A stretch of 9,623 bases of DNA from Spirochaetia bacterium. Its GTDB lineage: Bacteria > Spirochaetota > Leptospirae > Leptospirales > Leptonemataceae. The stretch is from the NCBI GenBank assembly GCA_016195395.1, contig JACPZR010000334.1:1-9623 (forward strand). Direction: 5' to 3'. The notes under the pieces are model-generated. The model was not told the origin of the DNA, ran no database searches, and saw nothing but the letters and a program-made list of their open reading frames with translations. Both the position numbers and the translations under genes were made by a program. Every line of letters begins with the position of its first letter. The stretch's first letter is position 1. This document shows positions 1 to 5,723 of the stretch, piece by piece.

Positions 1-157
1 AATGACACGGCTCCGCCCCATGAGTTTCCGGGAATTTGCCCGAATTTGAGACGCGACGGCAGATAACTTTTTGACCTTCTGAGTTAGAGGCAGAGAAAAA
101 CTCCTGGCCGACTCAAAAGTTCCGCCCCAGGATGGCCGGGCAAGCAGGAATGCGCAT

Positions 158-1033
158 ATGATCAAGAAAACTGCAATCGTACTTTTTGTGTCCATGATAA
201 CCGCGTGCGACCAGCTCCAAAACTGGGGCGCAGCCTACCGGCAGCCGAAAGCGGAGAAAATGGCGGATTCGGAGGTTGCCAAATGGGAAAACGACCTGCG
301 TTTGTCGAAAGACAGGGCCAGAGAGCTCCACAAAGACATCCACAGCCTCGTCAGTGAATCCAACCTCCAGGGCGTTCTTTCGTGGAAGATTGCCAAAGCC
401 TACATGAACGCCGGCCGCTACGACCTGGCGGGCCGCCACTTTACGGCGGCGATGGGGCAGGGGACCGTCAACGAGGACGAAGAAGTCCGCATCCACCTGA
501 TTGAAAAAACCCTGCCGATGGTGCGCGAGGCGTTGAACCGCAATGCGCCGGACCCGGACCTGATGTTTGACGCGGGCGTGTGCTTTGCCAACGCGTCGCG
601 CGTTATGGGATGGGATGAAGATCGTTGGCGCACCGCCGTTTTGATCTTTCAGAAACTGATGCAGATGAGCCCCAACGATCTCCGAGCCCCTTACGAGCTG
701 GCTCTGCTCTATGGAAAAGTAGGGAAAGACAGCCTGCGTGACATGGACACGTCCATGAAACTCTTTGACGTTATTCTGAAAAAGGACCCCAACTATATGC
801 CCGCTTTGTTTGCCCGAGCGCATATCCTGGCCGAGCAGGGAGACATGGAACGATCGCTTCAGGAATATCTCAAAATCAAAGAACGCATCGAAAGCCTCAC
901 AGGAGCCGGGAGCATCTCCACGCCGTTGGGAAAGAATCAACAATACGCCCAGGTGCAGGCCAATATCGATGTGATCAGCGGCTGCCTGCGCAAAGACGAC
1001 ACAAAGAAGTGCGAGATACTCGGTTATGAATGA
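158..1033 (+). CDS. TPR-repeat lipoprotein, function unknown
   Basis: This is a predicted membrane-anchored lipoprotein of 291 residues. The N-terminus has KK at residues 3-4, a short hydrophobic stretch and a lipobox (I-T-A-C) with Cys17 as the lipidated residue. Asp18 follows at the +2 position; in E. coli this residue retains lipoproteins in the inner membrane, but the rule may not hold here. After a charged linker, helix pairs with TPR-like spacing occur at about residues 74-103, 136-170, 177-210 and 214-246 (for example the A-x-A-Y-x-x-A-G-R-Y pattern near 79-88). TPR arrays bind protein partners; no catalytic motif is visible. The start is supported by AGGA at 146-149, 8 bases upstream. 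The stop overlaps the dprA start by 8 bp, so the two are probably translationally coupled. The exact role cannot be read from the sequence. Confidence 0.85.
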   Translation: MIKKTAIVLFVSMITACDQLQNWGAAYRQPKAEKMADSEVAKWENDLRLSKDRARELHKDIHSLVSESNLQGVLSWKIAKAYMNAGRYDLAGRHFTAAMGQGTVNEDEEVRIHLIEKTLPMVREALNRNAPDPDLMFDAGVCFANASRVMGWDEDRWRTAVLIFQKLMQMSPNDLRAPYELALLYGKVGKDSLRDMDTSMKLFDVILKKDPNYMPALFARAHILAEQGDMERSLQEYLKIKERIESLTGAGSISTPLGKNQQYAQVQANIDVISGCLRKDDTKKCEILGYE

Positions 1034-2012
1034 GAGCCCGCTCTCCCTCGAGGAAGCCGTCTTTCTGTCGTCGCTGCCGCACCGTAAAAATATGTACATC
1101 AGGGGCGGTTGGCGCACGGCTCCCGCGCCCCATGCTCCCGATTGGACGGACTTCCTTCATTCCACATTCACAGGGCCCGAGGTGGCGCGTGCGCGCGCGG
1201 CTGCCTCACGTGCCACGTCGCTTGCGGCCGGGGAGCGCTTTTCATGGATTACATGGTGGGACGCTGCGTATCCCCCGCTCCTTCGTGAGATCTTTGATCC
1301 TCCATCTGTTCTCTTTTATAGAGGACCTCTCCCTGATTTTTCTGGGACGGCGGCTGAGGCTGTAGTGGGAACCAGGGAACCGCTTCCGCTTGCGCGTGAA
1401 GCAGCGCAGATGTACGTGAAAGGTTTGTCGGAACGTTATTCGGGGGATGTAATGATTGTTTCTGGTTTTGCGCGGGGCATCGATCGCGAAGCGCATCTGG
1501 CCGCTGTAGAGCTGGGCCTCCCGGGTATTGCTGTACTTGGAGCCGGACTCTTTCACCCCGGCCCTGTCTCAAACCTTTCTATAGTCAGCCGCGCCGCAGA
1601 GAAAGGTGCCCCGTTTACTCTTATCAGTGAATTCGTCCCCTGGGAGACCGCCCAAGCCTACCATTTTCCCCGCCGCAACCGCATCATTGCGGGCCTCTGT
1701 TCTGGAATTGCAGTGATTCAAGCTCCCATAAAGAGCGGCGCTCTGATCAGCGCGGCCTTTGCCATGGACGAGGGCCGCGACGTGCGCGCGTTTGATCACC
1801 CGCTTTTCCCCGGCGTTTTGAACGCCGGGTGTCGGAAGCTTCTTGATGAGGGTGCGACGCTCATTGAACTGCCGGGTCTCTCCACCGATCTGGTTCACGA
1901 ACCGCCTTATGAATCCCCCGCCCGGTTGACGTTCCTGGAAGACAAACGGCTGGGCCGGATCCGGGAGCTTGTTCCCGGAGTATACCTGCGCATCCATTCC
2001 CACGCGTCCTAG
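1026..2012 (+). CDS. dprA: DNA-processing protein DprA/Smf, short divergent form
   Basis: DprA binds incoming single-stranded DNA and loads RecA during natural transformation; it is also widespread in bacteria not known to be competent. The protein has 328 residues. The pre-Rossmann segment is recognisable at 77-100 (YPPLL, then DPPSVLFYRG). The Rossmann-like core runs from about 112 to 285, with VGTREP (114-119), VSGFARGID (145-153), AVLGAG (169-174), FPRRNRIIAGL (214-224) and SGALISA (237-243). These are the family signatures. Two oddities: the usual acidic residue of the V-x-E-A strand is Gln232, and the chain ends about 45 residues after the core, with no clear C-terminal winged helix. 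Residues 1-70 do not resemble the usual N-terminal SAM/HhH region. The ATG lies inside the end of the upstream lipoprotein gene (8 bp overlap), indicating coupled translation. Family assignment is firm; a role in competence is inference. Confidence 0.93.
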   Translation: MNESPLSLEEAVFLSSLPHRKNMYIRGGWRTAPAPHAPDWTDFLHSTFTGPEVARARAAASRATSLAAGERFSWITWWDAAYPPLLREIFDPPSVLFYRGPLPDFSGTAAEAVVGTREPLPLAREAAQMYVKGLSERYSGDVMIVSGFARGIDREAHLAAVELGLPGIAVLGAGLFHPGPVSNLSIVSRAAEKGAPFTLISEFVPWETAQAYHFPRRNRIIAGLCSGIAVIQAPIKSGALISAAFAMDEGRDVRAFDHPLFPGVLNAGCRKLLDEGATLIELPGLSTDLVHEPPYESPARLTFLEDKRLGRIRELVPGVYLRIHSHAS

Positions 2013-2039
2013 GCAATATCCTGCTTGCAGGCGCCGGAG

Positions 2040-2060
2040 CCGGGTTTAGATAGAACCCGG
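2040..2060 (+). promoter_or_regulatory. Perfect stem-loop abutting the aminotransferase GTG start
   Basis: CCGGGTT at 2040-2046 pairs perfectly with AACCCGG at 2054-2060 across a 7-nt loop. The last stem base is the G of the GTG start of the next gene. There is no T-tract, so it is not a typical intrinsic terminator on either strand. The loop also holds the in-frame TAG (2051-2053) that prevents any earlier start for the downstream gene. GGAG at 2036-2039 is about 20 bases from the GTG in the linear sequence, but only a few bases away if the stem forms. The stem could therefore bring a ribosome site close to the start, or hide the start. The pairing is seen in the sequence; the function is inference. 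Confidence 0.4.
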
Positions 2061-3385
2061 TGGTACAGAACAACCGTCACGAAAACAAAGCCTCATCAAA
2101 GACGAGCATCGTCTCACGCTACAAGAAGTATCTGTCGCGCCACAAGGCATCGTACTATGCGCGCGTGGGATTGGATTTGGTCATGGGCCGACGGGAGGGC
2201 ATCTACTTCTGGGATCTTTCCGGTAAGCGTTATATCAACTGTCACTGCAACGGCGGTGTCTTCAACATGGGTCACAGGAATCCGGATATTGCCGCGGCGC
2301 TCACGTCCGCCGTGGCGCAGTTCGACATTGGCAATCACCACCTCATCTCCGGTCCGCGCACGGAACTGGCGGCGCGTCTTGCACAGTCGTTTGCCGCCGG
2401 CGGAAGGGGCCTCTTTTCCGGGCGGAGCTTATTGACCAAGATCATTTTTGGATCGTCGGGTGGTGAATCGGCGGACCTGTCGATCAAGATCGCGCGGGGG
2501 TACACCGGCCGCCAGAAAGTCGTTTCATTGTCCGGGGGCTATCATGGACACACAGGTCTTGCTGTTGCCGCGGGCGACGCCAAATACCGCACGCCCTTTG
2601 GCGTGGAGCTGCCCGGCTTTGTCCAGATTCCCGTGAGTGATGAGTCGGCCTTGCATGCGGCCGTTGACACAGACACCGCAGCGATCATCCTGGAGACGGT
2701 TCCCGCTACGCTTGGGATGCCGATTCTCTCGAACGACTATATGAAGAGTGTGGCGCGCGTGGCCAAGAAAAACGGAGCCCTCCTCATACTGGACGAGATC
2801 CAGACCGGTCTTGGGCGCACCGGGAAAATGTGGGGATACCAACATTACGATGTCAACCCAGATATGGTTTTGATCGGCAAGGGTCTTTCAGGCGGAATGT
2901 ACCCCATGAGCGCCGTTGCCATGCGCCCGGATTTGGAGCGGCTGTTTAAGAAGGACCCGTTCATTCACATCTCTACCTTTGGTGGCAGTGAGGTGGGATG
3001 TTTTGTGTCGCTCAAGACATTGGACTTGATTCAGGCGCCCGGCTTCCTTGATCACGTGAACGAACTGGGAGAGATCTTCGAGCGTGAATGGAAGGCCCTT
3101 GCCCGGGGCTTTGAGGAAATCATAGAGATCAGGCGGTTGGGTCTGTTCATGGGGATCGTCCTTGATTCACCGGGAACCTGCCTTGTGACCGTGAAGGCCC
3201 TGCTTGACAAAGGAATCTTTGCCGTGTATGCGAACAATGACAAGCGTGTGCTTCAATTCCTGCCGCCGATGATTACAACCCGGGACCAGGCCCGGGAGAT
3301 CATGGAAATTGTGCGGAAGGCTCTGACCGCTGGAAGGACTGTCAAATACCGATTGTTGAAGAAAGCGCTTCATTTTATGTTATGA
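2060..3385 (+). CDS. Class III PLP-dependent aminotransferase, substrate unknown
   Basis: This is a 441-residue fold-type I PLP enzyme, probably cytoplasmic, moving an amino group between an amine or amino acid and a keto acid or aldehyde. Landmarks are the phosphate-binding segment GSSGGESAD (131-139), YHGHT (161-165), Glu212 in LETVPAT, the cofactor-ring Asp245 in LDEIQTGLGRTGK (244-256), the Schiff-base Lys274 in IGKGLSGG (272-279), and HISTFGGSEVGC (303-314). The E-T-x-P-A-T and S-T-F-G-G-x-E-V-G-C strings recall, from memory, a mostly uncharacterised class III branch rather than the well-known GabT, ArgD or HemL groups. An in-frame TAG at 2051 leaves GTG 2060 as the earliest start; no good Shine-Dalgarno sequence is near it. 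The last ~20 residues form a basic tail. The gene sits 47 bp after dprA and 21 bp before the kinase-like gene, suggesting a shared transcript with the latter. Substrate specificity cannot be assigned. Confidence 0.9.
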   Translation: MVQNNRHENKASSKTSIVSRYKKYLSRHKASYYARVGLDLVMGRREGIYFWDLSGKRYINCHCNGGVFNMGHRNPDIAAALTSAVAQFDIGNHHLISGPRTELAARLAQSFAAGGRGLFSGRSLLTKIIFGSSGGESADLSIKIARGYTGRQKVVSLSGGYHGHTGLAVAAGDAKYRTPFGVELPGFVQIPVSDESALHAAVDTDTAAIILETVPATLGMPILSNDYMKSVARVAKKNGALLILDEIQTGLGRTGKMWGYQHYDVNPDMVLIGKGLSGGMYPMSAVAMRPDLERLFKKDPFIHISTFGGSEVGCFVSLKTLDLIQAPGFLDHVNELGEIFEREWKALARGFEEIIEIRRLGLFMGIVLDSPGTCLVTVKALLDKGIFAVYANNDKRVLQFLPPMITTRDQAREIMEIVRKALTAGRTVKYRLLKKALHFML

Positions 3386-3406
3386 ATACCGCGATGTGAG
3401 AGGATC

Positions 3407-4390
3407 ATGAAGGGAAAACAGATCAAGCTGTCCGGAGCCGCCGCGCAGAAAATCCAGGAATTTGAAACGAATTTCGACCCGCAGAAACCGGAAGCGGGGG
3501 AGCCCCGGCCGTGCATCATCGGTTATGGTGAAATGAGCACGGTATTCACGTTTGATCACCCGGAACTTCAGGGCCTTGCCTTCAAGCGGATGGCTGTGTT
3601 CAGGACAGCCGCGGAGATTGAACGTTATGAGGGAGATTTCTACGAATACCACCGCGTCTTGAACGACATGGGAGTCTTCACGCCGGATTACGGCACGCAT
3701 GTGGTCACGCGCACCCCGCGCGGAGCCGCGCCGTATCCCATCCTGTATGTGTGCCAAGGTCTGCTGAACCCCGCAGGTGTGGGGAGTCGCTACGTGAGAG
3801 AGAGGTCTGAGGCGGAGTCGGTCCAGCTTTTCACAGAAATTCTTCGGCGCTTTGAAATCGTCTTTCGCTACAACAAACAGAATATAGGCGTTTTGGAGCT
3901 GGGGCTGGACGGCCAGATTTCGAACTGGGCGGCAGCGGGGGACCCGGGGGCGGGGAAGCCTCCCGCTCTCCTATACTTAGACACAAGCACACCGCTCATG
4001 CGACGCGGCGGCGTTGAGCAGCTGGACCCGGAATTGTTCCTCCGCGTCTGCCCGTCGTACTTGGTCTGGATGATCCGGCTGTTCTTCCTGAAGGATGTGC
4101 TGAACCGCTACTACGATCTGCGTCTGGTCATCATTGATCTTTTGGGCAACTTGATCAAAGAAAAGAAGGCGGACTTGATTGATCCGTTTCTCCTGCACGC
4201 GAACCGTTTCCTCGCGGAGAAGTGGCCTGACCTTCTGCCCATCCAGCGAAAAGAGGTGGAGAGTTACTATAAAGAAGACGCTATGATCTGGCGCATTTTC
4301 CTGGCATTCCGCAAATTTGAGCGGTTCATGAATACGCGCCTGCAGGGGCGGGAGTACCCGTTGGTACTTCCGGAAAAAGTGGAGCGTTGA
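3407..4390 (+). CDS. Uncharacterised protein with kinase-like active-site pattern
   Basis: I do not recognise this 327-residue protein with certainty; from memory it may belong to a DUF6206-type family, which is unchecked. No signal peptide or clear membrane span is seen. Several residues fall in the order expected of a protein-kinase/aminoglycoside-phosphotransferase fold: a glycine-loop-like GYGEMSTVF (39-47), LAFKRM with Lys60 where the ATP-binding lysine would lie, a charged helix at 68-86 with candidate Glu partners, GLDGQISNW (166-174) in which Asp168 and Asn173 have the D-x4-N spacing of the kinase catalytic loop, and YLDTSTP (190-196) with Asp192 in the place of the DFG Asp. The C-terminal half is helical and rich in aromatic residues. 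GAGAGG at 3398-3403 supports the ATG, with short spacing. The gene lies 21 bp after the aminotransferase. It may phosphorylate a small molecule linked to that enzyme; this is inference. Confidence 0.8.
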   Translation: MKGKQIKLSGAAAQKIQEFETNFDPQKPEAGEPRPCIIGYGEMSTVFTFDHPELQGLAFKRMAVFRTAAEIERYEGDFYEYHRVLNDMGVFTPDYGTHVVTRTPRGAAPYPILYVCQGLLNPAGVGSRYVRERSEAESVQLFTEILRRFEIVFRYNKQNIGVLELGLDGQISNWAAAGDPGAGKPPALLYLDTSTPLMRRGGVEQLDPELFLRVCPSYLVWMIRLFFLKDVLNRYYDLRLVIIDLLGNLIKEKKADLIDPFLLHANRFLAEKWPDLLPIQRKEVESYYKEDAMIWRIFLAFRKFERFMNTRLQGREYPLVLPEKVER

Positions 4391-4465
4391 CAAGCCTGCT
4401 CGATGTGTTCACCGCAGCGGCCCTGTGACCGTGGGCGGCGCGGCGTCTGCGCGCAATCCTGGATA

Positions 4466-5218
4466 TTACCTGAGCCGGATTTCCACGCCTTCTGCGGCCA
4501 TGAATACCGGCCTCACCGGACTCTGCTCCCGCGCGCGCGCGAGCATTTGATCCAGTCCGTCATCCGTCCGCGCGGGATCGTGATGGAACATGACAAGCCG
4601 GCCCGCGTTGGCAAGTTCCGCAAAATGCAGCGTCTGCGAAATGGAAGAGTGGCCCCAGCCTACAAAGTTGGGATATTCTGCAGGTTCATGATCCGGGATG
4701 TATGCCATGGAAACGTTGTCTTCTGAAATACGGTACGCGGCCGTGGGCCCGGGATGACAGACAAGGCAGGACTCCAACGTGAAACCGCCGATATCCCACC
4801 GGCCGCGGGGAACGTCATGCAGCACCGGCTTTCTTGGCAGGTCTGCCAGTCGTACCGGAAAAAGGGGCGGCGAAAGATAACGTGAAAGACGGACTTCGAG
4901 GCCCTGAGTGGTGCTGGCCGGGCCCCAGATGTGAATCTCGAATTCAGGCATGTAGAGAGGCATGAAGAACCCCAGACCCTGAAGGTGATCCATGTGGAGA
5001 TGTGTCAAAAGAAGATCAATCCGGCGGGGTGCACCTCCGGTCTTGTGCAGGGCCGCCAGGCGGGCTCCCAGGGGTCGCAACCCCGTGCCCGCGTCCAGCA
5101 CCAGAATATCGTCATATCGGCTGCGCACTTCAACGCACGACGTGTTTCCGCCGTAGCGCATGGTGTCCTGTCCGGGAGCGGCGATGGAACCCCTGGTGCC
5201 CCAGAAGGTAACGTTCAT
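4466..5218 (-). CDS. MBL-fold metallo-hydrolase
   Basis: This 250-residue metallo-beta-lactamase-fold hydrolase opens with FWGTRGSIAAPG (5-16) and RYGGNTSCVEV (21-31), the start typical of a phosphodiesterase-like MBL branch often tied to signalling proteins. Metal ligands are visible in order: THLHMDH (72-78, giving His73, His75, Asp77, His78), His155 in CHPG, Asp176 in IPDHE, and His212/213 in FHHDP. GWGHSS (187-192) carries another conserved His. The site therefore looks complete for two metals. The substrate is unknown; relatives include cyclic-nucleotide phosphodiesterases and RNase Z-like enzymes, but nothing here chooses between them. Its ATG overlaps the TGA of the upstream PAS gene (ATGA, 5218-5215), so expression is probably coupled. 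It converges with the kinase-like gene, leaving 75 bp between stops and no clear intrinsic terminator. Confidence 0.92.
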   Translation of the reverse strand: MNVTFWGTRGSIAAPGQDTMRYGGNTSCVEVRSRYDDILVLDAGTGLRPLGARLAALHKTGGAPRRIDLLLTHLHMDHLQGLGFFMPLYMPEFEIHIWGPASTTQGLEVRLSRYLSPPLFPVRLADLPRKPVLHDVPRGRWDIGGFTLESCLVCHPGPTAAYRISEDNVSMAYIPDHEPAEYPNFVGWGHSSISQTLHFAELANAGRLVMFHHDPARTDDGLDQMLARAREQSPVRPVFMAAEGVEIRLR

Positions 5219-5607
5219 ATTTGGTGCTCCCAGAAAATGGAAAGAGCGCCCAGAAAACGGTTCGCCTGACCAATCAAGGGAAACGCCGTCACTTCAATGC
5301 TGCGCCTGACGCCGTCGAAATTTCGGATTTGGATCCGGCGGTGTACCGGCTTTTTTTCCGCAAGAACCCGCGCCAGCGGCAGCTCCTCGGCGGTCATGGG
5401 CGCCCCTGCATGGTCCACCGGGTCAAAAGCGCCGGCCCACTCGAGGAAGGTCATCTCTCCGGTCTCCTCAAAGCGACGGCCCAAAATACCTTCCGCGGAT
5501 TCGTTGTAATACAGCAGCGTTCCCACCGGATCGACGATGAAAGTTGGCATCGCGAGGCAGCTCGCAAAGTGCCGTGCCAGAATCACCTCGACTTCCTTTG
5601 GAACCAT
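5215..5607 (-). CDS. Stand-alone PAS-domain protein
   Basis: The protein has about 130 residues, essentially one PAS domain with no output domain. Counting from the upstream GTG at 5613, PTFIVDPVGTLLYYNESAEG (23-42) is the classic first PAS strand pair and helix, and RRIQIRNFDGVRRSIEVTA (92-110) followed by FLGALSIFWE (120-129) forms the closing strands. PAS domains bind small ligands or cofactors, or dimerise. I prefer ATG 5607 to GTG 5613 because AGGA (5618-5615) lies 7 bases from the ATG but almost touches the GTG. The stop overlaps the MBL start (ATGA), so the PAS protein probably senses a signal for, or binds, the hydrolase. The pair is divergent from topA. The ligand is unknown, and no cofactor-specific residue (such as a haem His or flavin Cys motif) could be assigned with confidence. 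Confidence 0.82.
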   Translation of the reverse strand: MVPKEVEVILARHFASCLAMPTFIVDPVGTLLYYNESAEGILGRRFEETGEMTFLEWAGAFDPVDHAGAPMTAEELPLARVLAEKKPVHRRIQIRNFDGVRRSIEVTAFPLIGQANRFLGALSIFWEHQI

Positions 5608-5694
5608 GGCCACTTCCTAGCACCTGTCCGGATTCGATGCAATCGCAAAAAATCAGTGACAGCGGCAGGGGCCTTATCGACCAGTGCCTCCGTT

Positions 5695-5723
5695 AGTATA
5701 TAAGGAAGAAACATGGCCCTTAA
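5695..5723 (-). promoter_or_regulatory. Possible promoter for the PAS-MBL pair
   Basis: Read on the minus strand, TATACT (5700-5695) matches the -10 consensus at five of six positions. TTAAGG (5723-5718), 17 bases upstream, is a poor -35 match (about three of six). A start near 5688 would give a leader of roughly 80 nt before ATG 5607. The element overlaps the topA ribosome site and start, so the two transcription units may interfere with each other. It is a weak prediction by eye. Confidence 0.25.

Noticed and set aside
71..99. TTGACC at 71-76 as a -35 box for the lipoprotein gene
   Set aside because: No acceptable -10 hexamer lies 16-18 bases downstream (the sequence there is AG/A-rich).
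12..129. Nine-base string TCCGCCCCA at 12-20 and again at 121-129
   Set aside because: It occurs twice at no meaningful spacing before the first gene and is short enough to arise by chance; it is not enough to call an operator.
113..1117. Long minus-strand open frame (334 codons) opposite the lipoprotein gene
   Set aside because: It lies fully antisense to a gene with a convincing lipoprotein signal and TPR pattern, shows no recognisable domain, and is of the kind produced by biased codon use in GC-rich genes.
4391..4465. Searched for a bidirectional terminator between the convergent genes
   Set aside because: There are GC-rich self-complementary bits (for example around TGCGCGCA) but no stem followed by a T-run on either strand.
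4530..4541. Alternating CG run of 12 bases, a possible Z-DNA-forming tract
   Set aside because: It lies within MBL coding sequence and encodes ordinary Ala/Arg codons; such runs are expected in GC-rich coding DNA.
4403..4726. Plus-strand open frame (107 codons) across the end of the MBL gene
   Set aside because: It lies over the conserved C-terminal metal-ligand region of the MBL gene on the other strand and has no plausible protein features.
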